Shown one piece after another: positions 26,264 to 36,104 of a stretch of DNA of 64,000 nucleotides. Source of the stretch: Caballeronia turbans (GTDB lineage Bacteria > Pseudomonadota > Gammaproteobacteria > Burkholderiales > Burkholderiaceae); NCBI GenBank assembly GCA_001544655.2, contig FCOD02000005.1:62001-126000 (forward strand). The letters are read 5' to 3'. The translations under genes were made by a program, and so were the position numbers. Below the pieces are notes generated by a model that was not told the DNA's origin, did no database searches, and worked only from the letters and a program-made list of their open reading frames with translations. The stretch's first letter is position 1. Each line of letters opens with the position of its first letter.

Positions 26264-26293
26264 GCGGATTCTCCTTCGTATTTTTTTGACGAC

Positions 26294-26773
26294 TCAGGCG
26301 TCGCTCGGACCGGGCGTCGCCTTCGGATCGGATCGCATCTTCTGCCTGACGATGTCGCGTCCGACCGCGAGCCGCTTCATGTACTTGAACGTGCCGAGCG
26401 CCTTCGCGACGAAGTGACCCTCGCTGTCGCGGATCTCGCCTTCGCAATAGGCCATCGTCGTCGAGCGATGCAGCACGCGGCCATAGCCGCGCAGTTCGCC
26501 GCGGCCGGGCTGCATGAAGTTGACTTTCATCTCGACGGTGACGACCCCGATGCCGTCGCCCGCGACGCTGCGCGCGGCGAGCGCAAGCGATGCGTCGAGC
26601 AGGGTCATCGTGACGCCGCCGTGCGCGATGCCCCAGGTGTTCATGTGCGCTTCCTGAAGCGGCATGCGCACTTCGCTCTCGCCGTCGGCGGCCTTGACGA
26701 GCTGCACGCCGAGGGCGTCGATGAAGGGGCTTTCGATTGAGACGTTGCCGGCGGATGGTTCGGAAGAGGACAT
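26294..26773 (-). CDS. PaaI-family hotdog thioesterase
   Basis: A 159-residue hotdog-fold acyl-CoA thioesterase. The signature NTWGIAHGGVTMTLLDASLA has the HGG motif and the helix carrying the catalytic acidic residue. The later VVTVEMKVNFMQPGRGELRG is the second half of the domain. It would hydrolyse acyl- or aroyl-CoA esters. It begins five bases after the stop of the Dabb gene, suggesting coupling. There is a short polar C-terminal extension (RLAVGRDIVRQKMRSD) beyond the usual family end. Confidence 0.88.
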   Translation of the reverse strand: MSSSEPSAGNVSIESPFIDALGVQLVKAADGESEVRMPLQEAHMNTWGIAHGGVTMTLLDASLALAARSVAGDGIGVVTVEMKVNFMQPGRGELRGYGRVLHRSTTMAYCEGEIRDSEGHFVAKALGTFKYMKRLAVGRDIVRQKMRSDPKATPGPSDA

Positions 26774-26778
26774 CGCGC

Positions 26779-27081
26779 TCACACTTCGTAGTCGACGCAC
26801 TGCCGGTCTTCGCGGATCGCCGCGACGAAGTCCTTCAACGCCTGATGCTTCGGATGAACCTGATAGGCTTCGAGCGCGGCCTTGTCGTCGAAGTCCGAGA
26901 CGAGCACGACGTCGTACGTGCAATCGAAACCCGGCTGCGCGGTGCCGACTTCGAAATGTCCTTGCCCCTTGACGATGCTGCGGCAGGTTTCGAGCTTCGC
27001 CTTCAGTTTTTCGGCGTTCTCGGCGCGGCTCGCGCCCTCGGCATTTTCCTTCAGCTTCCACATGACGATGTGACGTAGCAC
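26779..27081 (-). CDS. Dabb-domain (stress-responsive A/B barrel) protein
   Basis: A 100-residue dimeric ferredoxin-like barrel protein. The start VLRHIVMWKLKENAEG followed by YDVVLVSDFDDKAALEAYQ and HPKHQALKDFV is the Dabb hallmark. The start codon is GTG at 27081, with GGAG six bases upstream. Dabb proteins range from plant stress proteins to polyketide cyclases; the role here is unknown. It is co-oriented with the thioesterase and thiolase genes, so handling of a reactive intermediate in this pathway is possible. Confidence 0.85.
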   Translation of the reverse strand: MLRHIVMWKLKENAEGASRAENAEKLKAKLETCRSIVKGQGHFEVGTAQPGFDCTYDVVLVSDFDDKAALEAYQVHPKHQALKDFVAAIREDRQCVDYEV

Positions 27082-27151
27082 GGCGGCTCCTGTTGTCGAA
27101 CGAGACCTGAAGCGTAGCAAAAATCGCCATGCGGCGAAGGACGCGCAACCG

Positions 27152-28330
27152 TCACACGATTTCGAACAGCCCCGCCGCGCCCTGTCCACCGCCAATGCAC
27201 ATCGTGACCACGACGAACTTCGCGCCGCGCCGCTTGCCTTCGATGAGCGCGTGTCCCGTCAGACGCGCGCCCGAGACGCCATACGGATGCCCGAGCGCGA
27301 TCGCGCCGCCGTTCACGTTCAGACGGTCGTCCGGAATGCCCAGCTTGTCGCGGCAATAGAGCACCTGCACGGCGAACGCTTCGTTCAACTCCCACAGGCC
27401 GATATCGTCGACGGACAAGCCCGCGCGTTTCAGCAGCTTCGGCACCGCGAAGACCGGACCGATACCCATCTCGTCCGGCTCGCAGCCCGCGACCGCGAAA
27501 CCGCGGAAGATGCCGAGCGGGACAAGCCCCTCCTTCTCGGCGAGCGTCGCGTTCATCACGACGCACGCCGATGCGCCGTCCGAAAACTGGCTCGCGTTGC
27601 CCGCGGTGATGACGCCGCCCGGCAGCGCGGTCCGGATGTCAGACACGCCTTGGAGCGTCGTGCCGGCGCGGATGCCTTCGTCGGCGGCGAGCGTCACTTC
27701 CTTCGTGAACATGCGCCCCGTGGCCTTGTCGGCGATGCCGGCGAGCACGGTGATCGGCACGATTTCATCGTCGAATCTGCCTGCGGCTTGTGCCGCCGCC
27801 GCGCGCTGCTGCGAACGCACGCCGTATTCGTCCTGCCGCGCCTTCGCTATTTCGTAGCGCTTCGCGACGTTCTCGGCGGTTTGCAGCATCGACCAGTAGA
27901 TCTCGGGCTTGTTCTGGTTCAGCCAGCCATCGGTCAGCATGTGACGGTTCATTTCGTTCTGCACGCACGAGATCGATTCGACGCCGCCCGCGACGTAGAC
28001 ATCGCCCTCGCCCGCGATCACGCGCTGCGCGGCGAGCGCGATCGTCTGCAAGCCCGACGAGCAGAAACGGTTCACCGTCATGCCGGGCACGAAGACGGGC
28101 AGCCCCGCGCGCAGGGCGATCTGCCGCGCGATGTTCATGCCGGTCGCGCCTTCGGGATTCGCGCAGCCCATGATGACGTCTTCGACGCGCGCCGGATCGA
28201 TGCCCGCGCGTTCGACGACGGCCTTCGTCACATGGCCGCCGAGCGTCGCGCCGTGAGTCATGTTGAGCGCGCCGCGCCATGATTTGGCGAGCGCGGTGCG
28301 CGCCGTCGATACGATGACTGCATCGGTCAT
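27152..28330 (-). CDS. Acetyl-CoA acyltransferase (thiolase)
   Basis: A 392-residue thiolase. The nucleophilic Cys lies in [16 protein letters not shown] (about residue 87), the His in [16 protein letters not shown] (about 345) and the second Cys in [17 protein letters not shown] (about 377). The pattern favours a degradative 3-ketoacyl-CoA thiolase (FadA-like) over the biosynthetic acetoacetyl type. It would carry out the last step of beta-oxidation after the FadB-type enzyme encoded upstream. AAGGGAG precedes the ATG. It begins 15 bases after the nicotinamidase gene. Confidence 0.93.
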   Translation of the reverse strand: MTDAVIVSTARTALAKSWRGALNMTHGATLGGHVTKAVVERAGIDPARVEDVIMGCANPEGATGMNIARQIALRAGLPVFVPGMTVNRFCSSGLQTIALAAQRVIAGEGDVYVAGGVESISCVQNEMNRHMLTDGWLNQNKPEIYWSMLQTAENVAKRYEIAKARQDEYGVRSQQRAAAAQAAGRFDDEIVPITVLAGIADKATGRMFTKEVTLAADEGIRAGTTLQGVSDIRTALPGGVITAGNASQFSDGASACVVMNATLAEKEGLVPLGIFRGFAVAGCEPDEMGIGPVFAVPKLLKRAGLSVDDIGLWELNEAFAVQVLYCRDKLGIPDDRLNVNGGAIALGHPYGVSGARLTGHALIEGKRRGAKFVVVTMCIGGGQGAAGLFEIV

Positions 28331-28345
28331 GTCGTCTCCCTTGCT

Positions 28346-28981
28346 TTAATTGAGTATGTCTGCCGACTTCACACGTTGTACGCCGGCGTCGCGCATGTCC
28401 TGCCATGCCTTGTCGAGCGAGCCCTCGAGATCGATCGCGCGGCACGCGTCCTCGATCACGATCACCTCGAAGCCCGCCGCGCGCGCGTCGAGCGCGGACC
28501 ACGCGACGCAATAGTCGGTCGCGAGTCCCGCGAGCCAGACGCGCTTCGCGCCGACGTTGCGCAGATAGCCTTCGAGGCCCGTTGGCGTCGCGCGGTCCGC
28601 TTCGAGAAACGCCGAGTAGCTGTCGACATGTTCGTGATGTCCCTTGCGAATCACGAGCCGGGCATGCGGCACGTGCAGATCGCGATGCAGCGCCGCGCCT
28701 TGCGTGTCCTGCACGCAATGGACCGGCCACAACACCTGTTCGCCGTAAGGCAGCGTCATCGTCTCGAACGGTTGACGGCCCGCGTGATTCGCCGCGAACG
28801 ACACATGCGCGCGCGGATGCCAGTCCTGCGTCAGCACAACGTGCGAGAACGCGGGGGCAAGCCGATTGACGACCGGCACGACTTCATCGCCGCGCGCGAC
28901 GGCAAGCGCGCCGCCCGGCATGAAGTCGTACTGCACGTCGACGACGAGGAATACATCTTCAACGGGTTTCATCTCAGTCAT
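28346..28981 (-). CDS. pncA: Nicotinamidase (isochorismatase family)
   Basis: About 211 residues. FLVVDVQYDFMPGGALAV carries the catalytic Asp, TQDWHPRAHVSFA the metal-ligand Asp/His set, VIRKGHHEHVDSYSAF the Lys, and LAGLATDYCVAWSALDA the catalytic Cys near residue 150. The metal-ligand pattern indicates PncA, which converts nicotinamide to nicotinate for NAD salvage, rather than a generic isochorismatase. The start is one of ATG 28993, 28981 or 28972. The chosen one overlaps the end of the upstream fadB-like gene by eight bases. Its place between beta-oxidation genes is unusual. Confidence 0.88.
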   Translation of the reverse strand: MTEMKPVEDVFLVVDVQYDFMPGGALAVARGDEVVPVVNRLAPAFSHVVLTQDWHPRAHVSFAANHAGRQPFETMTLPYGEQVLWPVHCVQDTQGAALHRDLHVPHARLVIRKGHHEHVDSYSAFLEADRATPTGLEGYLRNVGAKRVWLAGLATDYCVAWSALDARAAGFEVIVIEDACRAIDLEGSLDKAWQDMRDAGVQRVKSADILN

Positions 28982-31058
28982 TGAAGTGGCCATTCGATTG
29001 CGCGAGCGCCGTCACGAGCGCGGCGGGTTGCCACGCATCGCCGTTGGTCTGCTTCGCGTACTTGCGCATCGCGCGTTCGACGTTATAGAGGCCGATGGTG
29101 TCCGCATAGAGCATCGGCCCGCCGCGCCAGAGCGGAAAGCCGTAGCCCGTCAGATAGACCATATCGATATCCGACGCCTTGCCGGCGATGCCTTCCGCGA
29201 GAATCTTCGCGCCTTCGTTCACGAGCGACAGCACGAGCCGCTCGACGATCTCTTCATCGCCGAACTTGCGTCGCTCGACGCCACGTTCCTTCGAATACGC
29301 AACGATCATGTCGTCGACGAGCTTCGATGGCGCCGCGTCGCGCTTGCCCGGCTGATAGTCGTACCAGCCCGCGCCGGTCTTCTGCCCGAAGCGGCCCATT
29401 TCGCACAGGCGATCCGCGACGCGCGAATAGTGCAGATCCGGCTGCTCCCGATAGCGGCGCTTTCTGATCGCCCAGCCGATGTCGTTGCCCGCCAGATCGC
29501 TCATGCGAAACGGGCCCATCGCAAAGCCGAAATTTTCTATCGCACGATCGATCTGCGCGGGCAGCGCGCCTTCTTCCAGCATGAAAAGCGCTTGCCGGAT
29601 GTACTGCTCGATCATCCGGTTGCCGATGAAGCCGTCGCACACGCCAGACACCACCGCCGTCTTTTTGATCTTCTTCGCGAGCTGCATGACGGTGGCGAGC
29701 ACGTCCTTGTCCGTCTTCTCGCCGCGCACGACTTCGAGCAGCTTCATCACGTTCGCAGGGCTGAAGAAGTGCATCCCGATGACATCGCCGGGACGTTTGG
29801 TGAACGAGGCGATCTTGTTCAGATCGAGCGTCGATGTGTTCGATGCGAGGATCGCGCCGGGCTTGGCGACTTCATCGAGCTGGCGGAACACCTGCTCCTT
29901 CACGCTCAACTCCTCGAAGACGGCTTCGATGATCAGGTCTGCCTGCGCCAGATCGGAGAACGACAAAGTCGGCTGAATCAGCGCCATGCGCTCTTCGACT
30001 TTCTCCTGCGTGAGCTTGCCCTTTTTCACCTGGGCTTCATAGTTGCGACGGATCGTGGCGAGCCCGCGATCGATCGCGTCCTGCTTCGTTTCGAGCAGCA
30101 CGACGGGCAGGCCCGCATTGAGGAAGTTCATCGCGATGCCGCCGCCCATCGTGCCCGCGCCGATCACGCCGATTTGCGCGATTTCCCTGACAGGCGTATT
30201 CGACGGCACATCGGCGATCTTGGCGGCTGCGCGCTCGCCGAAGAACGCATGCCGCAGCGCGCGGCTCTCGGGTGTCTGAACGAGTGCGAGAAAGCATTCG
30301 CGTTCGAAGGCGAGGCCACGCTCGAAGCCTTCCTTCACGCCTCTTTCGACCGCATCGATGCACTTGTGCGGCGCCGGGAAATGCTTCGCGGCCGCCGCAA
30401 CGCCGTTCCTTGCGAACTGAATGAAACCTTCGGCGTTCGGATGCTCGATGTTGCGGTCGCGCACTTTCGGGTGCGGACCGCCCCGGTCCGCCGCCTGACT
30501 CGCGAACGACAGCGCGCGCGCCAGCAGATCGCCTTCGACGAGCTCGTCGAAGAGCGCGGTTCGCGCGAGTTGTTCCGACGGCACCGGTGTGCCCGACACG
30601 ATCATGTTCAACGCCGTCTCCAGCCCGACGATGCGCGGCAGACGCTGCGTGCCGCCCGCGCCGGGCAGCAGGCCGAGCTTCACTTCCGGCAGCGCGATTT
30701 GCGCGCCGGGCGCGGCGATGCGGTAGTGCGCGCCGAGCGCGAGCTCGAGGCCGCCGCCCATCGCCACCGCGTGGATCGCCGCGACCACGGGCTTCGCGCT
30801 CGCTTCCAGCGCCTTGATCACGGTCATGAGTGTCGGCTCTTGCGTGGCTTTCGGCGTGTTGAATTCGGTGATGTCCGCGCCGCCTGAAAATGCCTTGCCC
30901 GCGCCGATGAGGACGATGGCGCGCACGTCGTCGTCATCGTTCGCGCGCTCGATGCCTTCGACGATGCCAAGGCGCGTCGAATGTCCGAGCCCGTTCACCG
31001 GCGGATTGTCGAGCGTGATGACGGCGACGCCGCCGCGGATCGTGTAGTCCACTGCCAT
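28974..31058 (-). CDS. fadB: Bifunctional enoyl-CoA hydratase / 3-hydroxyacyl-CoA dehydrogenase
   Basis: A 694-residue fused enzyme. The N-terminal crotonase domain (1-190) has GAGKAFSGGADITEFN and AMGGGLELALGAHYR with LPEVKLGLLPGAGGTQRL. The NAD-binding domain starts near residue 295 with IGVIGAGTMGGGIAMNFL. HFFSPANVMKLLEVVRG and two C-terminal HAD helical domains follow. It catalyses the hydration and oxidation steps of beta-oxidation in the cytoplasm. AGGAG before 31058 fixes the start and a good promoter lies upstream. Related peroxisomal-type multifunctional enzymes share this layout, so the assignment to the FadB group is by domain order. Confidence 0.93.
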   Translation of the reverse strand: MAVDYTIRGGVAVITLDNPPVNGLGHSTRLGIVEGIERANDDDDVRAIVLIGAGKAFSGGADITEFNTPKATQEPTLMTVIKALEASAKPVVAAIHAVAMGGGLELALGAHYRIAAPGAQIALPEVKLGLLPGAGGTQRLPRIVGLETALNMIVSGTPVPSEQLARTALFDELVEGDLLARALSFASQAADRGGPHPKVRDRNIEHPNAEGFIQFARNGVAAAAKHFPAPHKCIDAVERGVKEGFERGLAFERECFLALVQTPESRALRHAFFGERAAAKIADVPSNTPVREIAQIGVIGAGTMGGGIAMNFLNAGLPVVLLETKQDAIDRGLATIRRNYEAQVKKGKLTQEKVEERMALIQPTLSFSDLAQADLIIEAVFEELSVKEQVFRQLDEVAKPGAILASNTSTLDLNKIASFTKRPGDVIGMHFFSPANVMKLLEVVRGEKTDKDVLATVMQLAKKIKKTAVVSGVCDGFIGNRMIEQYIRQALFMLEEGALPAQIDRAIENFGFAMGPFRMSDLAGNDIGWAIRKRRYREQPDLHYSRVADRLCEMGRFGQKTGAGWYDYQPGKRDAAPSKLVDDMIVAYSKERGVERRKFGDEEIVERLVLSLVNEGAKILAEGIAGKASDIDMVYLTGYGFPLWRGGPMLYADTIGLYNVERAMRKYAKQTNGDAWQPAALVTALAQSNGHFND

Positions 31059-31108
31059 GAAGGTGACTCCTGTCGACGGATACCGGATGAATTGTGGTTG
31101 ATGCCCGC

Positions 31109-31137
31109 AGAATACACAAAAAAGCACGATCGTCCAA
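31109..31137 (-). promoter_or_regulatory. Sigma-70-like promoter of the fadB-pncA-thiolase operon
   Basis: The reverse strand carries TTGGAC (31132-31137), a 17-base spacer with a T-run, and TATTCT (31109-31114). Transcription would begin near 31102, about 44 bases before the fadB-like ATG. The terminator at 31175-31208 separates it from the acyl-CoA synthetase gene. Confidence 0.6.
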
Positions 31138-31174
31138 TTAAGGTGAACGTGTGCTTTGCGAGGCGCTAATGCAG

Positions 31175-31208
31175 AAAGCCCCGGTACCGCGAGAGCGGAC
31201 GGGGCTTT
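31175..31208 (-). terminator. Terminator after the acyl-CoA synthetase gene
   Basis: The stem AAAGCCCC (31175-31182) / GGGGCTTT (31201-31208) encloses an inner CCGC-GAGA-GCGG hairpin. It lies 17 bases after the stop of the leftward synthetase. The T-run is short (three), so termination may be partial. Confidence 0.6.
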
Positions 31209-31224
31209 GATGCGCGCGGGCGGC

Positions 31225-32883
31225 CTAAACGGAGTTTTCTGCGGCGTTCGGCAGCACGTAGTCGCGAAACTGCTCGCGCAGACGCACTTTCTGGAGCTTG
31301 CCCGTCGCGGTGTGCGGCAGATCCTCGGCGAACACGACATCGTCCGGAATCCACCACTTAGCAACCTTGCCCTCGAAATGCGCGAGCAGCTCCTCGCGCG
31401 TGACGGTGGCGCCGGGCTTGAGGACCGCCACGATCAGCGGCCGCTCGGTCCACTTCGGATGCGCGCACGCGATGCACGCGGCCTCCGCCACCTGCGGATG
31501 CGACACCGCGATGTTTTCCAGATCGATCGAGCTGATCCATTCGCCGCCGGACTTGATCACGTCCTTGCTGCGATCGGTGATCTGCATGAAGCCGTCCGGA
31601 TCGATGGTCGCGACATCGCCTGTCGGGAACCAGCCGTCGACGAGCGGCGACTCGTCACGACGAAAATAGCGGTCGATGACCCACGGTCCGCGCACGTACA
31701 GATCGCCGAAGGACTTGCCGTCCCACGGCAGTTCGCGGCCGTCGTCGCCGACCACCTTCATGTCGACGCCAAAGAGCGTGTGTCCCTGTTTCTCCAGCGA
31801 ACGCCGCTGCTCCTCGAGCGGGCGCTGCTTCTGCTTGAAACTCAGGCGTGACAAGGTGCCGAGCGGTGACATCTCCGTCATGCCCCACGCGTGGATCACC
31901 TGCACGCCGTACTCTTCCTCGAAGATGCGCAGCATCGCGGGCGGACACGCGGAGCCGCCGATCACCGTGCGCTTCAACGTCGAAAACCGCAGGTTCTGTT
32001 GCTTCATGTAGTTGAGCAGGCCCATCCAGACGGTCGGCACGCCCGCCGAATACGTGACGCCTTCGGCTTCCATCAGTTCGTAGAGCGATTTGCCGTCGAG
32101 GTCCTTGCCCGGGAACACGAGTTTTGCACCGACGAGCGGCCCCGCATGCGGAATGCCCCACGCGTTGACATGGAACATCGGCACCACGGGCAGAATCGAA
32201 TCGCTCGATGACGCGCCCATCGCATCGGGCAACGCCGCGCCGTACGCATGCAACACTGTCGAGCGATGCGAGTAAAGCGCGCCCTTCGGATTGCCGGTCG
32301 TGCCCGACGTGTAGCAGAGAAACGAGGCCTGACGCTCGTCGAGCACCGGCCATTCGTAGTCGCCGTCGTGCTCGCCGATGAGGCTCTCGTAGCTCATCAC
32401 CGGCACGCTCATGTTCGATAGATGCTGGCCGATGCACGCGGCATCGCCGAGCGCGATCCAGCCTTTCACGTTCGGACATTGCGGCGCGATGAGCTCGACG
32501 AGCGGGCCGAAGGTCATGTCGAAGCAGACATATGAATCGTCGGCGTGATCGATGATGAACGCGATCTGATCGGGAAAGAGACGCGGATTGATCGTGTGGC
32601 ACACGGCGCCCATGCCGCTCACGCCGTAGTAGCACTCCAGATGTCTGTAGCCGTTCCATGCGAGCGTGCCGATGCGCTCTCCCTGTTCGACGCCGAGCGC
32701 GGTCAGTGCCTGCGCAAGCTGCTTCGCGCGTTTCTCGCAATCGCGGTACGTGTAGCGGTGGATGTCGCCTTCGATGCGGCGCGACACGATTTCGTTGTCG
32801 CCGAAGTGACGCGAGGCATGGGACAGCAGGGACGACGCGAGCAGCGGTACTTCCATCATCTGGCCGTAAAGCGGCGACGTCAT
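31225..32883 (-). CDS. Long/medium-chain acyl-CoA synthetase (AMP-forming)
   Basis: A 552-residue ANL-superfamily ligase. The P-loop [19 protein letters not shown] (about 180), [10 protein letters not shown] (about 320), the hinge [19 protein letters not shown] and [18 protein letters not shown], and the C-terminal catalytic Lys in [12 protein letters not shown] are all present. It activates a fatty acid with ATP and CoA, feeding the adjacent beta-oxidation genes. The sequence resembles the FadD-like/FACL group common in Burkholderia. ATG at 32883 with GAGG is chosen over the frame to 33264, which would overlap the divergent selO gene. Confidence 0.92.
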   Translation of the reverse strand: MTSPLYGQMMEVPLLASSLLSHASRHFGDNEIVSRRIEGDIHRYTYRDCEKRAKQLAQALTALGVEQGERIGTLAWNGYRHLECYYGVSGMGAVCHTINPRLFPDQIAFIIDHADDSYVCFDMTFGPLVELIAPQCPNVKGWIALGDAACIGQHLSNMSVPVMSYESLIGEHDGDYEWPVLDERQASFLCYTSGTTGNPKGALYSHRSTVLHAYGAALPDAMGASSSDSILPVVPMFHVNAWGIPHAGPLVGAKLVFPGKDLDGKSLYELMEAEGVTYSAGVPTVWMGLLNYMKQQNLRFSTLKRTVIGGSACPPAMLRIFEEEYGVQVIHAWGMTEMSPLGTLSRLSFKQKQRPLEEQRRSLEKQGHTLFGVDMKVVGDDGRELPWDGKSFGDLYVRGPWVIDRYFRRDESPLVDGWFPTGDVATIDPDGFMQITDRSKDVIKSGGEWISSIDLENIAVSHPQVAEAACIACAHPKWTERPLIVAVLKPGATVTREELLAHFEGKVAKWWIPDDVVFAEDLPHTATGKLQKVRLREQFRDYVLPNAAENSV

Positions 32884-32958
32884 AGGCAGGGTCCTCGAAT
32901 CTGTCGAATGCTGGTCGGATGGCCGGGCCGCGCTCGTGCAGGCCCGTGGGCGCGGAAT

Positions 32959-32964
32959 TACAAT
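32959..32964 (+). promoter_or_regulatory. Candidate -10 of the selO promoter
   Basis: TACAAT lies 25 bases before the selO ATG in an AT-rich patch. The -35 position (GTGCAG at 17-base spacing) is a poor match. Confidence 0.35.
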
Positions 32965-32989
32965 ATCGTTTAACTCAGAGGCGCTCAAT

Positions 32990-34579
32990 ATGTCGTTTTC
33001 CCCAAGCAATGCCGTGCGCGCGGCGCGCGACGAGACGCCCGCCGAGGCGCGTTCCATGAGCGAAATCGCCGGCGCGATTCGAGTCGGTGAACCTGGTTCG
33101 TTCGCTGCGCTCGGCAACGCGTTTCTCACGCGTCTTCCCGCCGCCCCGGTGCCCGATCCGTATCTCGTCGGGCTTTCGCGCGAGATGGCCGAATCGCTCG
33201 GTTTCGATCCGATCGTCGCCACCGGCGCCGAATCAAATGAATTCGCCGCATACTTCGCCGGCAATCCGACGCGCGACTGGCCGGGCGAATTGCTGCCCTA
33301 TGCCGCCGTGTATTCGGGTCACCAGTTCGGCGTGTGGGCGGGTCAACTGGGCGACGGCCGCGCGCTCACGCTAGGCGAAGTCAGCGCCGGCGAGCGCCTC
33401 GAAGTGCAGTTGAAGGGCGCGGGACGCACGCCCTACTCGCGCATGGGCGACGGCCGCGCAGTGCTGCGTTCCTCGATCCGCGAGTTTCTGTGCTCGGAAG
33501 CGATGCACCATCTCGGCATTCCGACGACGCGCGCGCTAACCGTCATCGGCTCGGATCTGCCGGTGCGCCGCGAGACCATCGAAACGGCGGCGATCGTCAC
33601 GCGCGTGTCGCCGAGCTTCGTGCGCTTCGGCCATTTCGAGCACTTTTATGCGAACGATCGCATCGACCATCTGAGGACGCTCGCCGATCACGTGATCGAC
33701 CGTTTCCATCCGCATTGCCGCGACGCCGACGATCCCTACCTCGCGCTGCTCGGCGAAGCCGTGCGCTCCACCGCCGATCTCATGGCGCAATGGCAAGGCG
33801 TCGGCTTCTGCCACGGCGTGATGAACACCGACAACATGTCGATTCTCGGCCTCACGATCGACTACGGCCCGTTCGGTTTCATGGACGCCTTCAACGCGCA
33901 TCACATCTGCAATCACTCGGATACGCAGGGCCGCTATTCCTATGGCCGCCAGCCGCAAGTGGCGTACTGGAACCTCTTCTGTCTCGCGCAGGCGCTCGTC
34001 CCGCTCTTCGGCGAGAACCTGCCGGAGGAAGGACGCGCCGAGCGCGTGGTCGAAGAAGCGCAGAAAGTGATGGAGCGATACAAGGATCGTTTCGGGCCCG
34101 CGCTCGTCGCTAAGATGCGCGCGAAGCTCGGGCTCGGTATCGAGCGCGACGGCGACGACAAGCTCGCCAACGGCCTCTTCGAAATCATGCATGCGAACCG
34201 CACGGACTTCACGCTCACGTTCCGTAACTTGTCGAAGCTTTCGAAATCGGACGCGAGCCACGACGCACCCGTGCGCGATCTGTTCCTCGACCGCGCCGCG
34301 TTCGATGCGTGGGCCGCGCAGTATCGCGAGCGCCTGGCGCACGAGCCGCGCGACGACGCCGCACGCGCCGAGGCCATGAATCGCGTGAATCCGAAATACG
34401 TGCTGCGCAATCATCTGGCGGAACAGGCGATCCGCCGCGCGGCCGAGAAGGACTTTTCAGAAGTGGAGCGCCTGCTGGACGTACTGCGCCATCCGTACGA
34501 CGAACAGCCCCACTATGAGGCCTATGCCGGCCTGCCGCCCAACTGGGCGAGCGACCTCGAAGTCAGTTGCTCTTCGTAG
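32990..34579 (+). CDS. selO: Protein adenylyltransferase SelO (YdiU)
   Basis: A 529-residue SelO pseudokinase, which transfers AMP from ATP to protein Ser/Thr/Tyr residues and responds to redox state. Diagnostic blocks are [60 protein letters not shown] and [20 protein letters not shown] with its catalytic Asn/Asp. The C-terminus ends VSCSS, with the Cys that replaces the selenocysteine of eukaryotic SelO and forms a regulatory disulphide. AGAGG precedes the ATG at 32990. It is followed 47 bases later by msrB. Confidence 0.96.
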   Translation: MSFSPSNAVRAARDETPAEARSMSEIAGAIRVGEPGSFAALGNAFLTRLPAAPVPDPYLVGLSREMAESLGFDPIVATGAESNEFAAYFAGNPTRDWPGELLPYAAVYSGHQFGVWAGQLGDGRALTLGEVSAGERLEVQLKGAGRTPYSRMGDGRAVLRSSIREFLCSEAMHHLGIPTTRALTVIGSDLPVRRETIETAAIVTRVSPSFVRFGHFEHFYANDRIDHLRTLADHVIDRFHPHCRDADDPYLALLGEAVRSTADLMAQWQGVGFCHGVMNTDNMSILGLTIDYGPFGFMDAFNAHHICNHSDTQGRYSYGRQPQVAYWNLFCLAQALVPLFGENLPEEGRAERVVEEAQKVMERYKDRFGPALVAKMRAKLGLGIERDGDDKLANGLFEIMHANRTDFTLTFRNLSKLSKSDASHDAPVRDLFLDRAAFDAWAAQYRERLAHEPRDDAARAEAMNRVNPKYVLRNHLAEQAIRRAAEKDFSEVERLLDVLRHPYDEQPHYEAYAGLPPNWASDLEVSCSS

Positions 34580-34626
34580 GATCGCCCTCATATACACGGC
34601 CTTCCCGGCCAGACCAAAGGAAAGAC

Positions 34627-35043
34627 ATGAGCCACGACGACACCCCGACGAGCTATCCGCTGCAAAAGGACGACGCCACCTATCGCCGCGAACTCGACGA
34701 CATGCAGTATCAGGTCACGCGCCACGCCGTCACCGAGCGTCCGTTCACCGGCAAATACTGGGATCACGACGAGCGCGGCGTCTATGATTGCGTCTGCTGC
34801 GGTACGCCGCTTTTCGAATCCGCCACAAAGTTCGATGCCGGCTGCGGCTGGCCGAGCTATTTCAAGCCGATCAACGGCGAAGTGATCCAGGAGAAAACCG
34901 ACCGCTCGCACGGCATGCTGCGCATCGAAGTGCTGTGCAAGAACTGCGGCGCGCACCTCGGCCACGTATTCGAGGACGGCCCCGCGCCGACCGGTCTGCG
35001 GTATTGCATCAACTCGGCTGCGCTACAATTCGAACCCAAGTAA
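34627..35043 (+). CDS. msrB: Peptide-methionine (R)-S-oxide reductase
   Basis: A 138-residue MsrB. Two CxxC zinc motifs are present ([11 protein letters not shown] and [14 protein letters not shown]). [14 protein letters not shown] and [10 protein letters not shown] complete the active-site region, and [13 protein letters not shown] near the C-terminus holds the catalytic Cys. It repairs oxidised methionine with thioredoxin as electron donor in the cytoplasm. AAAGGAAAG precedes the ATG. The pairing with selO fits oxidative-stress defence. Confidence 0.96.
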   Translation: MSHDDTPTSYPLQKDDATYRRELDDMQYQVTRHAVTERPFTGKYWDHDERGVYDCVCCGTPLFESATKFDAGCGWPSYFKPINGEVIQEKTDRSHGMLRIEVLCKNCGAHLGHVFEDGPAPTGLRYCINSAALQFEPK

Positions 35044-35097
35044 GCGCGAGCCCGGCACGCGCGCTCCGGGGAGCGACCGTGCATCAAGCCGTACCGG

Positions 35098-35128
35098 CGC
35101 CCGCTCCCGTTCGAGCGGGCGTTCTTTC
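35098..35128 (+). terminator. Likely terminator after msrB
   Basis: A 9-bp stem CGCCCGCTC (35098-35106) / GAGCGGGCG (35113-35121) with a 6-base loop is followed by TTCTTTCC. The U-tract is interrupted, so it may be leaky into yciB. Confidence 0.5.
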
Positions 35129-35174
35129 CTCATGCGCCTCGCATCCATCCGATGCCCATCACGTCCGGACGCCA

Positions 35175-35711
35175 ATGAAATTTCTGTTCGATCTGTTTCC
35201 GATCATTCTTTTTTTCGTCGCATTCAAGGTCTGGGGCATTTACACCGCGACGGCGGTCGCGATCGCGGCGACGCTCGTTCAGATCGCCTGGGTCGCGTTC
35301 CGTCATCGCAAGGTCGATCCGATGCTGTGGGTCAGTCTCGGCGTCGTCGTCGTATTCGGCGGCGCGACGCTCGTGCTGCACAACGACACCTTCATCAAAT
35401 GGAAGCCGACAGCGCTCTACTGGCTGTTCGCGTTCGCGCTGATCGTCGCGCATATCGGCTTCAAAAAGAATCTGATCGAGGCGATGATGGGCAAGCAGAT
35501 CGTCCTGCCGCATCGCGTGTGGGGACAACTGAATCTCGCGTGGGCGGTGTTCTTCGCGCTGCTCGGCATCGTGAACCTTTTCGTCGCGTACAACTTCACC
35601 ACGGATCAGTGGGTGAATTTCAAGCTCTTCGGCGCGACGGGCTGTCTCGTCGTGTTCATCGTCTTGCAGAGCTTCTGGCTCGCGAAGTACATGAAGGAGG
35701 ACGGACAATGA
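35175..35711 (+). CDS. yciB: Septation protein A / YciB inner-membrane protein
   Basis: A 178-residue protein with five predicted transmembrane helices. It starts [20 protein letters not shown] and has the family segments [30 protein letters not shown] and [18 protein letters not shown]. YciB (IspZ/IspA) is implicated in cell-envelope and division processes and interacts with divisome components in E. coli. The ATG at 35175 matches family length; its Shine-Dalgarno is weak. Its stop overlaps the bolA start in ATGA. Confidence 0.94.
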   Translation: MKFLFDLFPIILFFVAFKVWGIYTATAVAIAATLVQIAWVAFRHRKVDPMLWVSLGVVVVFGGATLVLHNDTFIKWKPTALYWLFAFALIVAHIGFKKNLIEAMMGKQIVLPHRVWGQLNLAWAVFFALLGIVNLFVAYNFTTDQWVNFKLFGATGCLVVFIVLQSFWLAKYMKEDGQ

Positions 35712-36022
35712 GCGCATCGTTCGATTTCATGAGCGCGTCGGCGAACGACAAGATCAGGCATCTCGAAGCGCGTCTGACCGAGGCATTGCAACCGCAGTCG
35801 GTGCATATCGACGACGACAGCGCCGCGCACGCGGGCCACGCCGGCGCGGCCGCCGGCAGCCACTACACGGTGACGATCGTCGCGGCGTGCTTCGCCGGCA
35901 AGGCGCGCGTGGCGCGGCATCGACTGGTGTATGATGCGCTGGCCGAGGAAATGCGGCGCGGCGTGCACGCGCTCGCGATCCGGGCTTACACGCCGCAGGA
36001 GTTCGCAAAACAATTCGAATAG
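35708..36022 (+). CDS. BolA-family protein
   Basis: A 104-residue protein of the BolA/YrbA fold. Features are [20 protein letters not shown], a Gly/Ala/His-rich linker ([12 protein letters not shown]), [18 protein letters not shown] and [20 protein letters not shown]. The conserved His in RHRLVY is a typical glutaredoxin/Fe-S cluster ligand. BolA proteins pair with monothiol glutaredoxins in iron-sulfur handling or act in stress morphology. AGGAGG seven bases upstream gives strong translation, and the ATG overlaps the yciB stop. Confidence 0.93.
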   Translation: MSASFDFMSASANDKIRHLEARLTEALQPQSVHIDDDSAAHAGHAGAAAGSHYTVTIVAACFAGKARVARHRLVYDALAEEMRRGVHALAIRAYTPQEFAKQFE

Positions 36023-36104
36023 ACACGCGCGCGCGTCACCGCTTAAGCCTTGCTTCTTGAAACTCGCCTTTAAAGGCGTCTGTTTGTTCAGTTAGGAACC
36101 TCCG

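Noticed and set aside
28866-30887. A 673-codon plus-strand open frame opposite the FadB-type gene
   Set aside because: Antisense shadow; no start signal or domain.
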